Below, one piece after another: positions 29,070 through 39,529 of a stretch of DNA of 64,000 nucleotides; position 1 is the stretch's first letter; each line of letters starts with the position of its first letter. This stretch comes from Chitinibacter sp. SCUT-21 (GTDB taxonomy: Bacteria > Pseudomonadota > Gammaproteobacteria > Burkholderiales > Chitinibacteraceae). The notes beneath the pieces were generated by a model, which saw nothing but the letters and a program-made list of their open reading frames with translations, ran no database searches and was not told where the DNA came from. A program made the translations under genes and the position numbers. Location of the stretch: positions 1,550,001-1,614,000 of the forward strand of contig CP102611.1 in the NCBI GenBank assembly GCA_041874755.1, given 5' to 3'.

Positions 29070-29295
29070 ATATCGTTAGTAGAAAAGCAGTTTGCCAGAA
29101 ACTTGGGAAGTCAATTGGGGAAATTCACGAAAATTTAATCCAAGTCAGACTGAAGCTGACGGATTTACTGGCGTTCAGCGGCAAGCAGCGGATTGGAACG
29201 TTGTAATTACACCTACAGTGCGAACATCGCTCATGCTGCATTGCGCAAAAATCTTCACGCTAGCGACGGCCAAAGCCAGCCGCTAGCGCTGGAAA

Positions 29296-30204
29296 TCAAG
29301 CCAGCCAATCGCGATGCGGCAGAAAATCAGTATAGAGCGCCGCTTCTGGGCTCCCCGCCTCTGGATGGTAGTCGTAACGCCAATTGGCCACTGGCGGCAT
29401 CGACATCAAGATCGATTCGGTACGCCCGCCCGATTGCAAGCCAAACAGCGTGCCGCGATCCCAGACCAGATTAAATTCCACATAGCGGCCACGACGATAC
29501 GCTTGCCAATCTCGCTCACGCGCGCCGTACTCACAATCTTTACGGCGCTCAACAATCGGCACATAGGCTTTAAGGAAGGCATCGCCCACCGATTGCAACA
29601 TCGCAAGTGAGCCATCAAAACCCAATTCAGAAAAATCATCAAAGAAAATTCCACCGACGCCGCGCGCTTCATTGCGGTGTTTCAGGAAAAAGTATTTATC
29701 GCACCAGTCTTTGAATTTGGGATACAACGCTTCACCAAATGGATCAAGCGCGTCTTTGCAGCTTTGGTGGAAATGTTTGGCATCTTCATGATGCCCATAA
29801 TAGGGAGTCAGATCCATACCGCCGCCGAACCAAAATACTGGTGCTTCATCACTACCGTCATGCGGCTTGGCGATAAAAAAGCGGACGTTCATATGTACGG
29901 TTGGAATGTAGGGATTACGCGGATGCAGCACCAGCGACACGCCCATCGCTTCCCACGCGCGACCTGCCAGCTCGGGGCGATGTGCGCTGGCCGATGGCGG
30001 CAGTTGCGCGCCCATCACGTGCGAGAAATTCACCCCGCCACGTTCGAATAGATTGCCACCTTCGATCAAACGGCTAATCCCGCCTCCGCCTTCAGGGCGC
30101 TGCCAGCTATCGCTGCGAAAACATTGCCCATCCAAGGTTTCCAAAGTAGCGACAATATTTTGTTGCAAAGTCAGTAGATAATCTTTTACGGCGGTGATAT
30201 TCAT
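29296..30204 (-). CDS. hemF: Oxygen-dependent coproporphyrinogen III oxidase
   Basis: HemF decarboxylates coproporphyrinogen III to protoporphyrinogen IX using oxygen in haem synthesis. The 302-residue protein carries [22 protein letters not shown] split across its N-terminal part, then [21 protein letters not shown] and [20 protein letters not shown], all family landmarks, and matches the usual 300-residue length. A GGGAG site lies 7 bp before the ATG. It is monocistronic, divergent from dusB. Confidence 0.96.
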   Translation of the reverse strand: MNITAVKDYLLTLQQNIVATLETLDGQCFRSDSWQRPEGGGGISRLIEGGNLFERGGVNFSHVMGAQLPPSASAHRPELAGRAWEAMGVSLVLHPRNPYIPTVHMNVRFFIAKPHDGSDEAPVFWFGGGMDLTPYYGHHEDAKHFHQSCKDALDPFGEALYPKFKDWCDKYFFLKHRNEARGVGGIFFDDFSELGFDGSLAMLQSVGDAFLKAYVPIVERRKDCEYGARERDWQAYRRGRYVEFNLVWDRGTLFGLQSGGRTESILMSMPPVANWRYDYHPEAGSPEAALYTDFLPHRDWLA

Positions 30205-30447
30205 GCAAGGCTCCCATCCAATGGGCGCATCATACTCGCGCTCTTTTCGCTACGCCAAATTTGCAACGGTAAGCCGCCCTTGTTACAAAAATTAATTCGC
30301 ATGGTATAGCCCAGCAATTCAGCCCTAATTTCGCCTACCACGCCATACCCAGCCACTACAAAAATCTAGCGCTTTTTTGCGTTTGCCTATTTTTTAATCA
30401 AGCGGTACAATCCGCGCCTCTCTCGATCTCCCCCACTTTAAGCCGCC

Positions 30448-31449
30448 ATGCGTATTGGCCCGTATCAGCTAAAAAATAATCTGATCGTCGCGCCGATGGC
30501 GGGGGTGACGGATAAGCCTTTTCGCCAGCTTTGCAAAAAGTTTGGCGCAGGCCACGCCGTATCTGAAATGATCACCAGCGATCAGTCGCTGCGCGCTGCT
30601 AAAAAATCAATCAATCGCGCCAATTTCGACGGTGAACTCGCGCCGATTTCAGCGCAAATTGCCGGCTCTGATCCTTCTGCGTTAGCTGACGCAGCCCGCT
30701 ATCAAGTCGCCAATGGCGCGCAAATTATCGACATCAATATGGGCTGCCCGGTTAAAAAGGTCTGCAATAAGCTCGCTGGCTCGGCGCTATTGCAAGACGA
30801 AAAGCTGGTGGGTGAAATTTTGGATGCCGTGGTCGATGCAGTGGACGTACCCGTTACGCTCAAAACCCGGCTTGGCTTTGCCAATGGCGCAGAAAACATC
30901 ATCCGTGTGGCCCAGCGCGCCGAGCAAGCCGGCATCGCCGCGCTCGCAATTCATGGCCGCACACGCGAAGACATGTACAACGGCAACGCGCGCTACGAGC
31001 TGATTCGCGCCGTAAAACAAACGATTTCAATTCCAGTGATCGCCAATGGCGACATTGATAGCCCGAAAAAAGCCGCACACGTACTGCAGCAGACCGGCGC
31101 CGACGCGATTATGATCGGCCGCGCCGCACAAGGCCGCCCGTGGATTTTCCGCGAAATTGCGCACTACCTCGCCACCGGAGAAGAACTCCCTGCGCCTGAG
31201 GTGATTGAGATTCGCGATGTACTGCTCGGGCACCTGAGCGATTTGTATACGTTTTACGGCGAGTATTCGGGCTGCCGCATCGCGCGCAAGCATATCGCCT
31301 GGTACACCAAAGGTCTGCATGGCAGTAATGAGTTTCGCCAAGCGATGTACGCCGAAGAAAGTACCGCTGCGCAAGCGGCGTTTACCACCCAGTTTTTTAA
31401 CGATTTGCTGCAATTTGGCGATCGCCTACAGTACAGCGAAGCCATGTAG
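30448..31449 (+). CDS. dusB: tRNA-dihydrouridine synthase B
   Basis: DusB is an FMN enzyme that reduces U17 in the tRNA D-loop. The 333-residue protein shows VAPMAGVTDKPFRQLCKKFG, the signature DINMGCPVKKVCNKLAGSAL with the catalytic Cys, AIHGRTREDMYNG, and VIANGDIDSPKKA. The C-terminal helical tRNA-binding domain contains RIARKHIAWYTKGL. It is followed by fis 163 bp downstream, as in the E. coli dusB-fis operon, which supports assigning it to DusB rather than DusA or DusC. Confidence 0.95.
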   Translation: MRIGPYQLKNNLIVAPMAGVTDKPFRQLCKKFGAGHAVSEMITSDQSLRAAKKSINRANFDGELAPISAQIAGSDPSALADAARYQVANGAQIIDINMGCPVKKVCNKLAGSALLQDEKLVGEILDAVVDAVDVPVTLKTRLGFANGAENIIRVAQRAEQAGIAALAIHGRTREDMYNGNARYELIRAVKQTISIPVIANGDIDSPKKAAHVLQQTGADAIMIGRAAQGRPWIFREIAHYLATGEELPAPEVIEIRDVLLGHLSDLYTFYGEYSGCRIARKHIAWYTKGLHGSNEFRQAMYAEESTAAQAAFTTQFFNDLLQFGDRLQYSEAM

Positions 31450-31612
31450 CAGATCGAAAAAGGCGCTGAGCGCCATAGCAGCAATAGATGCCTAGCGCAT
31501 CAGTAATGAGGAGCCAGCAAGGTGTAGCGTGAAGGCCGAGAGTCCTGCAAATCAGGAAACTCAGGGCATTCACAGTCATCTTGCAGCTCTAATAATAACA
31601 ATCGGGAGTTTT

Positions 31613-31852
31613 ATGACTGCATCAACCGATGTCATCGCGGTAGCGATCAAAGAATCGCTTAACCAGTATTTCAGCGATCTGGACGGTGAGCCACCGAGTG
31701 CCTTATACGACATGGTATTGGGCCGCATGGAAAAGCCGTTACTAATTGAAGTATTGGAACGGGTTGGGGGTAATCAGACCCAAGCCGCAGAAATGCTGGG
31801 CATTAACCGCAATACCCTGCGCAAAAAATTACAAACTTACGATTTACTCTAA
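31613..31852 (+). CDS. fis: DNA-binding protein Fis (small form)
   Basis: Fis is a nucleoid protein that bends DNA and activates stable-RNA promoters. The 79-residue protein ends in the Fis helix-turn-helix (NQTQAAEMLGINRNTLRKKL), preceded by VIAVAIKESLNQYFSDL. It lacks the longer N-terminal hairpin of the 98-residue enterobacterial protein, as is normal in betaproteobacteria. The start at 31613 has GGGAG just upstream; the frame is open 84 bp further back, without family likeness. It sits between dusB and purH, all on the same strand. Confidence 0.93.
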   Translation: MTASTDVIAVAIKESLNQYFSDLDGEPPSALYDMVLGRMEKPLLIEVLERVGGNQTQAAEMLGINRNTLRKKLQTYDLL

Positions 31853-31895
31853 ACGGTAAATTGTTCTTTTTCGTGTGATCTTTTTAGGAAAGACG

Positions 31896-33458
<1,563 letters not shown>

Positions 33459-33796
33459 AATTATCGGCTGCGATGCGTTTGGGCATCGTTATCGGATCGC
33501 TCGTGTACTTGATGTACACGTCGCAACCCGATTCCTTGCCCATACGCATTCGCTCGCTAATTAATTGACGACTATGGCTGGTTTAGGCCGAGTCGCTTCG
33601 GGGCTCGTATACGTGTGAGTAAACGTCTTCCCTTTGCTACTTGCCCAAGCAGCTCTCGCAAGAATGAATACAGCATGGTCCGATTCGACGGGCCAGCTCT
33701 TTAGAGCCAAACTCGATTTACTTTATGTCACCTGATTAAAGTACTCGATGTAGTAAAATTGCTTTTCAATAAAAGCCACATCAATACAGACTAGAT
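33459..33796. other. Intergenic region between purH and pagP
   Basis: No convincing gene is seen. It contains GATGC/GCATC with a 6-nt loop (33472-33487) and a perfect 7-bp dyad CGTGTAC/GTACACG with a 5-nt loop (33502-33520), without T-runs. The stretch 33720-33796 is A+T-rich and should hold the pagP promoter. Confidence 0.5.
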
Positions 33797-33841
33797 GTAT
33801 ATCGATACAGCGTAATTCAGCATTGCCCCGTATCGATATAC
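33797..33841 (+). promoter_or_regulatory. Perfect 12-bp inverted repeat just upstream of pagP
   Basis: GTATATCGATAC (33797-33808) and GTATCGATATAC (33830-33841) are exact reverse complements with a 21-nt spacer; the second arm ends 16 bp before the ATG. Each arm itself contains a palindromic ATCGAT. It could be two operator half-sites or a 5'UTR hairpin close to the ribosome site. Confidence 0.5.
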
Positions 33842-33857
33842 CTTTAATGGAATTACT

Positions 33858-34412
33858 ATGTTTAAAAAACTATTGGCTCTTGCTGCCACTTGTTCGGCCC
33901 TTTCCATGCCTGCCCAAGCTGTTGATTGCGACAGCTGGGTGTGGGGTTTTGATGCTGCTTGTTCACATATTAAAGGCACGTGGAACGAAGGCACCGGTGG
34001 CCTGTATTTAACGGGCTATGCTTGGCACAATCGTTCAGCATACGATGCCGATAAAATTGATAACTACAATGAATTCGCCTATGGCGGCGGCTTGGGCTAT
34101 CACCGCCCAATCGGTAATCGTAATGAAGAAATGATTTACACGATTGCATTTGCCGATTCGCACGAAGAGCCGCAAATTCACGCTGGCTACGCTTATATGT
34201 GGTATTGGGATATTGCTGGCCCATTGCGCGCTGGCGCGGGGGTAACGGGCGGATTTTTCTTTCGCAATGCCGATTACAACTACCTACCCATGCCCTTTGC
34301 GCTCCCAATGCTGGGCGTGAAGTACGATAAAGCCAATTTTTATGCCACCTACATTCCCGGCGGCAAAAACAACGGCAATGTGCTGTTTTTGTTCTCCCGA
34401 TTTGACTACTAA
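33858..34412 (+). CDS. pagP: PagP-like lipid A palmitoyltransferase
   Basis: PagP is an eight-strand outer-membrane barrel that moves palmitate from phospholipid to lipid A. The 184-residue precursor has a signal peptide (MFKKLLALAATCSALSMPAQ, then A) cleaved before VDCDSW. It then follows the PagP order: ITWHARFAYD-like TGYAWHNRSAYDADKIDNY, YGGGLGYHR, FADSHEEPQIHAGYAY, LGVKYDKANFYATYIPGG, and a C-terminal aromatic residue (SRFDY). His57, Asp100 and Ser101 correspond to catalytic His33, Asp76 and Ser77 of mature E. coli PagP. It lies between purH and purD; the adjacent inverted repeat suggests its own control. Confidence 0.88.
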   Translation: MFKKLLALAATCSALSMPAQAVDCDSWVWGFDAACSHIKGTWNEGTGGLYLTGYAWHNRSAYDADKIDNYNEFAYGGGLGYHRPIGNRNEEMIYTIAFADSHEEPQIHAGYAYMWYWDIAGPLRAGAGVTGGFFFRNADYNYLPMPFALPMLGVKYDKANFYATYIPGGKNNGNVLFLFSRFDY

Positions 34413-34459
34413 TTAGCAATTGGACGGGCGATACACTGCCCGCCTCATTCGGAGTAATT

Positions 34460-35734
34460 ATGAATATTTTAGTAATTGGTTCTGGCGGCCGCGAACACGC
34501 CCTCGCTTGGAAACTGGCCCAATCTGAACGTGCATCTAAAGTTTTTGTCGCACCAGGCAACGCAGGTACTGCGCTAGATCGCAATCTAACCAACGTCAAC
34601 ATTACTGACATTGCTGCTTTGGTTGAATTTGCCAAAGCCGAAAACGTCATGCTCACCGTGGTGGGCCCAGAAGCGCCACTATCACAAGGCGTAGTCGATG
34701 CATTTCGTGCCGCAGGCCTAAAAATCTTCGGCCCAACGCAAGCCGGCGCACAACTGGAATCATCGAAAGACTTTGCCAAAGCGTTTATGAAGCGCCATGG
34801 CATTCCAACGGCTGATTACGAAACCTTCGCTGATGCGGCCAAAGCGCACGCCTACATCGACGCCAAAGGCGCGCCGATTGTGATTAAGGCTGATGGTTTG
34901 GCGGCAGGTAAAGGTGTGGTTGTGGCAATGACCTTGACCGAAGCACACGACGCGGTTGACGCGATGCTGTCGGACAACAAACTGGGCGACGCTGGCGCGC
35001 GCGTGGTGATTGAAGAATTCCTCACCGGCGAAGAAGCGAGCTTTATCGTGATGGTCGATGGTAAAAACGTTTTGGCGATGGCATCTAGCCAAGACCACAA
35101 ACGTTTGCTTGATGGCGACGAAGGCCCAAATACAGGGGGTATGGGTGCATATAGCCCAGCACCAGTAGTTACGCCAGAGATACATGCCAGAGCATTGCGT
35201 GAAGTGATTATTCCTACCGTGCAAGGCATGGCTAAAGACGGCATCACTTACACCGGTTTCTTGTACGCAGGCTTGATGGTATCGGAAGACGGTTCACTCA
35301 AAACGCTGGAATTTAACTGCCGCTTTGGCGACCCAGAAACTCAGCCGATTATGCTGCGCCTAAAATCTGACTTCGTCACGCTGATCGAACACGGCGTGAA
35401 TGGCACGCTCGATCAAATCGAATGCGAATGGGATCGCCGCGTCGCATTGGGCGTAGTGATGGCCGCAGCCAATTACCCAGAAACGCCACGCAAGGGCGAC
35501 GTGATTACTGGTCTGCCAGGCGAGCTGGAAGACGGCCATGTGTTCCATGCCGGCACTGCACTCAATAGCGAGGGCCAGCCAGTCACCAGCGGCGGCCGCG
35601 TGCTCTGTGTGACCGCGTTTGGCGAAAACTACAAAATGGCGCAAAAACGCGCGTATGAAATCTTAGAAGGCATCCATTTTGATGGTGCACAATTCCGTAG
35701 CGATATTGCCTGGCGAGCCATTAGCCGTAAATAA
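34460..35734 (+). CDS. purD: Phosphoribosylamine-glycine ligase
   Basis: PurD joins glycine to phosphoribosylamine in purine synthesis (ATP-grasp enzyme). The 424-residue protein begins MNILVIGSGGREHALAWKL and has VVGPEAPLSQGVVDAF, VIKADGLAAGKGVVVA, the family signature RFGDPETQPIMLRL and the C-terminal ALGVVMAAANYPETP. GGAG lies 6 bp before the ATG. It follows pagP by 47 bp, so the two may be co-transcribed. It ends in a UUCG-loop terminator. Confidence 0.96.
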   Translation: MNILVIGSGGREHALAWKLAQSERASKVFVAPGNAGTALDRNLTNVNITDIAALVEFAKAENVMLTVVGPEAPLSQGVVDAFRAAGLKIFGPTQAGAQLESSKDFAKAFMKRHGIPTADYETFADAAKAHAYIDAKGAPIVIKADGLAAGKGVVVAMTLTEAHDAVDAMLSDNKLGDAGARVVIEEFLTGEEASFIVMVDGKNVLAMASSQDHKRLLDGDEGPNTGGMGAYSPAPVVTPEIHARALREVIIPTVQGMAKDGITYTGFLYAGLMVSEDGSLKTLEFNCRFGDPETQPIMLRLKSDFVTLIEHGVNGTLDQIECEWDRRVALGVVMAAANYPETPRKGDVITGLPGELEDGHVFHAGTALNSEGQPVTSGGRVLCVTAFGENYKMAQKRAYEILEGIHFDGAQFRSDIAWRAISRK

Positions 35735-35750
35735 ACGGATAACGCTCGGC

Positions 35751-35776
35751 AAAAAGCGGCTTCGGCCGCTTTTTTT
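35751..35776 (+). terminator. Intrinsic terminator of purD
   Basis: Stem AAAAAGCGGC / GCCGCTTTTT closed by a TTCG tetraloop and followed by T residues. Confidence 0.92.
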
Positions 35777-35807
35777 TCGTGCTACGTTTCTGCCAGATTA
35801 AACATTG

Positions 35808-35821
35808 TTAATCCAGATCAA
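35808..35821 (+). promoter_or_regulatory. FNR-like box upstream of feoAB
   Basis: TTAAT-CCAG-ATCAA matches the FNR half-sites TTGAT-N4-ATCAA at nine of ten positions, 80 bp before the feoA ATG. FNR is a known activator of feoAB in enterobacteria, because ferrous iron is available without oxygen. No good Fur box was recognised. Confidence 0.45.
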
Positions 35822-35901
35822 ATCCGGCACAAATAGGATTGATTTTCAGTTAAGCGAAGAGGATCATTTCTACACCTTAATGAAAACCAGTCTCGTTTAT
35901 T

Positions 35902-36171
35902 ATGAATTTAGCGCAAATCACCTTAGGGCAAAAAGCCGTCGTGCACGCATTAAATGTCCCAGCCGATTTGGCACAACGCCTTGCTGCGCTGGGTTTACGA
36001 CCAGATAGCGAGGTAACCGTACTACGACGCGGCTGGCTAGGTGGCCCATTACAATTGCGGGTGGGCAATACTGAATTGATGCTAAGACGCGATGCTGCTA
36101 CCGGCATTGAAGTGGCGCCACTGCAAGACCCGGCATTCGATCAATGCGCCATGGCAGAGGTGCGCCCATGA
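35902..36171 (+). CDS. feoA: Ferrous iron transport protein A
   Basis: FeoA is a small SH3-like cytoplasmic protein needed for FeoB function. The 89-residue protein fits the family: MNLAQITLGQKAVVHAL, DLAQRLAALGLRPDSEVTVL and the two-strand GPLQLRVGNTELMLRRDAA, with a short C-terminal extension. Its TGA overlaps the feoB ATG by four bases (ATGA). The ribosome site is weak. The FNR-like box upstream suggests oxygen control. Confidence 0.9.
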   Translation: MNLAQITLGQKAVVHALNVPADLAQRLAALGLRPDSEVTVLRRGWLGGPLQLRVGNTELMLRRDAATGIEVAPLQDPAFDQCAMAEVRP

Positions 36172-37931
36172 AACGCGTCGCCTTGGTTGGCATGCCCAAC
36201 ACTGGAAAATCGACCCTATTTAATCGTCTCACAGGTGGCACAGCACGGGTGGCGAATTGGCCCGGCCTAACGGTGGAGCTTGCGTCCAGCCGAATTTTGC
36301 TCGGCGCAAATATGGTACAGGTCTTTGACCTACCCGGAATTTACGACCTCACTGGTGGCGCAGAAGACGAACAAGTGGCACAGCGCTTTTTAAGTGAAGC
36401 CAAACTCGATGCGGTACTCTTAATCCTAAATGCCTGCCAGCTGGAGCGTCAACTCGCGCTAGCCCTGCAGCTAAAAGCTTTAGGCGCACCCTTACTGATC
36501 GCACTCAATATGGTTGATGAGGCCAAACGTGCCGGCATTACCGTCGATGTAGCCGCCTTGAGCGAAGCGCTCAATGCCCCTGTGCAGCTCATTAGCGCAA
36601 AATATGGTCAGGGAATGGCGGAATGCAAGGCCTTACTCACAGGTATATTTAGCAACGAATCGCACCAAATAGACTTCAGCAATATACCTAGTGCAAGTAC
36701 TTTACATCAAACGGAAAAGCAACTCTTTCAGCGCAGCGTCCATCAGCCGCCCATTCTCAACCAAAGCGCCACCGATAAGCTCGATCGCTTTGTCTTGCAC
36801 CCCTGGCTAGGATTTCCGCTATTTGTGTTAATGATGCTGGCCTTGTTTCAGCTCACCTATACCTTGGGCACGCCACTGCAAGATTATCTTGAAGCGGGGT
36901 TAACTTGGTTTAAAGACGGGCTACTTGTGCCGGCTACGGCCAATCTGCCGCAGTTTTGGCAAGGCTTAATCGTAAGCGGCCTGTTTGATGGCGTGACAAC
37001 GGTGCTGACATTTGCGCCGATTATCTTTTTGTTTTTCTGCCTAATGGCGGTGATCGAAGATTCAGGCTACTTTGCCCGCGCCGCCTTTATGATGGACGGG
37101 CTGATGAGCCGCCTCGGGTTGGACGGGCGTGGTTTTGTGATGCTGATGATGGGTTTTGGCTGCAATGTGCCAGCCATTATGGGTACGCGCGTGATTCGCG
37201 ACCACAAGGCTCGCTTGCTGACGATGTTAACGATTCCGTTTTCACTGTGCTCGGCGCGTTTGCAGATCTTTTTATTCCTCAGCGGTGCGCTGTTTAGCCC
37301 AACCCAAGCTCCTTGGGTCGTTTTATCGCTGTATCTGGCGAGTATTTTGATTGCAATGTTGACGGCGCTGCTGTTCAAATCCAAGTTCAAATCAAGCGAG
37401 CCATTTGCACTCGAATTGCCACCGTATCGGCTTCCCCTGCTCTCCCACATTTGGCGCCGTGGCTGGGGCGAAGCGCGAGATTTTTTACGGCTAGCCACCA
37501 CAATGATCGTCTTGGGCGTCGTGCTGGTTTGGTTGCTAACCAATTATCCAACTCAGCAACACAGCTACGCCGAATTGATTTCTAACCTCCTCGCACCGGT
37601 ACTCAGCCCGATTGGCATTGAATCAACGCTATCGATTGCGCTGATTTTCGGTTTTGTCGCCAAAGAAGTCGTACTGGGGGCGCTGTCGGTCATTACCGGC
37701 CACGAAGGCCAAGCCTTAGCTACGCAACTGGCGCATACGCTTGACCCAGTCTCGGCGTATAGCTTTATGCTGTTCTCACTCATTTATATTCCGTGCGTGT
37801 CTGCGATTGCGGCGATCAAAAAAGAATCCAAATCCAATCTCTACACCGCCTTTTCAATGGCCTGGTCACTCGGCTTGGCATGGATGGTATCGTTTATCTT
37901 TTACCAAAGCGCCCGCTTATTCGGCTTTTAA
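36168..37931 (+). CDS. feoB: Ferrous iron transporter FeoB
   Basis: FeoB is the inner-membrane Fe2+ permease with an N-terminal G domain. The 587-residue protein has the P-loop GMPNTGKST (8-16), DLPGIYDLTG as G3, NMVDEAKRAG as G4, then a membrane domain with GFGCNVPAIMGTR, SLCSARLQIF and FVAKEVVLGALSVITG. It is shorter than the 773-residue E. coli protein, mainly in the linker and C-terminal part, as in the compact Neisseria-like forms. The ATG at 36168 overlaps the feoA stop; a longer frame starting at 36144 would overlap feoA more and lacks likeness. Confidence 0.94.
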   Translation: MKRVALVGMPNTGKSTLFNRLTGGTARVANWPGLTVELASSRILLGANMVQVFDLPGIYDLTGGAEDEQVAQRFLSEAKLDAVLLILNACQLERQLALALQLKALGAPLLIALNMVDEAKRAGITVDVAALSEALNAPVQLISAKYGQGMAECKALLTGIFSNESHQIDFSNIPSASTLHQTEKQLFQRSVHQPPILNQSATDKLDRFVLHPWLGFPLFVLMMLALFQLTYTLGTPLQDYLEAGLTWFKDGLLVPATANLPQFWQGLIVSGLFDGVTTVLTFAPIIFLFFCLMAVIEDSGYFARAAFMMDGLMSRLGLDGRGFVMLMMGFGCNVPAIMGTRVIRDHKARLLTMLTIPFSLCSARLQIFLFLSGALFSPTQAPWVVLSLYLASILIAMLTALLFKSKFKSSEPFALELPPYRLPLLSHIWRRGWGEARDFLRLATTMIVLGVVLVWLLTNYPTQQHSYAELISNLLAPVLSPIGIESTLSIALIFGFVAKEVVLGALSVITGHEGQALATQLAHTLDPVSAYSFMLFSLIYIPCVSAIAAIKKESKSNLYTAFSMAWSLGLAWMVSFIFYQSARLFGF

Positions 37932-37945
37932 AGCTTTTTCCTCTG

Positions 37946-37974
37946 GCCCGTTAGTGAATGCTAACGGGCTTTTT
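37946..37974 (+). terminator. Intrinsic terminator of feoAB
   Basis: Stem GCCCGTTAG / CTAACGGGC with a 6-nt loop, then five T residues. Confidence 0.9.
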
Positions 37975-38067
37975 GCTATTGATTGCTGCTAATATCAATG
38001 CATCTCAATCGGTTGATCTTCTCGCTCACAAAGCGAGCGGATTCCATCACCCAAAAGGTAACGCAGA

Positions 38068-39372
38068 ATGAGTCAAAAGCTGCACAGAATCGTGATTGTC
38101 GGCGGCGGTGCTGGTGGTTTGGAATTGGCAACCAAACTTGGGCGTGAATTAGGCTGCAAAAAACACGCTCATATTATTCTGGTCGACGGCTCGCCCACGC
38201 ATATCTGGAAACCGCTCCTGCATGAAGTAGCAACCGGCGCGCTCAATACCGGCGAAGATGAGGTCAATTACTTTGGCCACGCTTATCGCAACGGCTACCA
38301 ATTTGAATTTGGCTGGATGAAAGGCCTTGATCGCGAACGAAAAACCATTCAACTAGCGAGCGTGTGTGATGCCAATGGCGACATTTTAACTGGCGAGCGT
38401 GATATCGCTTACGACACCTTGGTGCTGGCACTGGGCGCGATCGCCAATGATTTTGGTACGCCCGGTGCGCAAAAGCATTGCATGTTTTTAAATACGCCGA
38501 ACGATGCCGAAAAACTGCGCCGGCGGATTTTGGATCTATCATTTGCCGTTGGCACCAGCGGCCATGGGGCAAGTAAATTGACCATTGGTATTGTTGGCGG
38601 AGGCGCCACGGGTGTTGAGTTAGCGGCCGAAATCGATCACACAATTCGTGAAATGCATAACTACGGTGCCAATCTCAATCCAGCCCAACTCGAAATCACG
38701 ATTATCGAAGGTGCGCCACGCATTCTATCGGGCGCGCCCGAATCGCTATCGCACTATGCGACGGAAGAATTAGTCCAGCGTGGCATTATGGTTGCGTGTA
38801 ACGCGCGGGTGGCCGCGGTGAGCGAGACTGGCTTTCAACTCGCCGACGGTCAACAAATCAACGCCGCAATTCGCGTCTGGGCCGCGGGGGTAAAAGCGCC
38901 AGACTGGTTAGCGAACCTAGGTTTAAGCACCAATCGCAATAACCAAATTGAAGTCACCACGTGCCTGCAAACCCAAACTGACCCCAATATTTTTGCGATT
39001 GGCGATTGCGCCGCGGCGCCCGATGGAGAAGGCCGGCCACAATTATCCGCCACCGCGCAAGTGGCGCACCAGCAAGCCAGCTGGCTGGCCGAGGCGCTGA
39101 TCAAGCGCTTAAACGGCAAGGCCATCACTCCGTTTGTGTTTAAGCCACAAGGGATGATGGTGTCACTCGGGAAGCACACTGCGGTCGGCAGCTTGGCCGC
39201 CGTCGTTGGCCCAAAACGCAATTATTATGTAGAAGGACGCGGTGCTAAGCTGATTTACGCCTCGCTGTATCGGCTACATCAAGCTGCGGTCCATGGCTGG
39301 GTATTGGCGGTTTTGTTGTGGATAGGTGATAAATTGCGTCGCGTGGGCCGCCCAACGCTGAAACTCCATTAG
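38068..39372 (+). CDS. ndh: Type II NADH dehydrogenase
   Basis: NDH-2 is a single-subunit, non-proton-pumping NADH:quinone oxidoreductase on the inner membrane. The 434-residue protein has the FAD-binding fold IVIVGGGAGGLELATKLG, the NADH-binding fold IGIVGGGATGVELAAEI, PTHIWKPLLHEVATGAL, and FAIGDCAAAPDGEGRPQL followed by TAQVAHQQASWLAEAL. The C-terminal GWVLAVLLWIGDKLRR is the amphipathic membrane anchor. AAGG precedes the ATG. It is monocistronic; a short inverted repeat ATTGAT/ATCAAT at 37978-37999 lies in the promoter region. Confidence 0.94.
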   Translation: MSQKLHRIVIVGGGAGGLELATKLGRELGCKKHAHIILVDGSPTHIWKPLLHEVATGALNTGEDEVNYFGHAYRNGYQFEFGWMKGLDRERKTIQLASVCDANGDILTGERDIAYDTLVLALGAIANDFGTPGAQKHCMFLNTPNDAEKLRRRILDLSFAVGTSGHGASKLTIGIVGGGATGVELAAEIDHTIREMHNYGANLNPAQLEITIIEGAPRILSGAPESLSHYATEELVQRGIMVACNARVAAVSETGFQLADGQQINAAIRVWAAGVKAPDWLANLGLSTNRNNQIEVTTCLQTQTDPNIFAIGDCAAAPDGEGRPQLSATAQVAHQQASWLAEALIKRLNGKAITPFVFKPQGMMVSLGKHTAVGSLAAVVGPKRNYYVEGRGAKLIYASLYRLHQAAVHGWVLAVLLWIGDKLRRVGRPTLKLH

Positions 39373-39529
39373 TGATCAGCCCAGCGGCTAAGCCATTAGA
39401 GGTAGTCGCGGCTTCACTGCCGCGACATTCATCCCAAAGGCTTGATTTCAGGTTAAAATAGCGCTCTTTTGCTTAAAATTTGCTCAGTTTTGCTACCGCC
39501 TAGCGGTGAAACTGCACTGAATCCATTCT

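Noticed and set aside
33459..33600. Short frames on both strands after purH
   Set aside because: They have no start signals or recognisable domains; the open frames come from two dyads and not from codon-like composition.
37978..37999. FNR site before ndh (TTGAT and ATCAA present)
   Set aside because: The half-sites are 10 bp apart instead of 4, so the spacing does not fit FNR.
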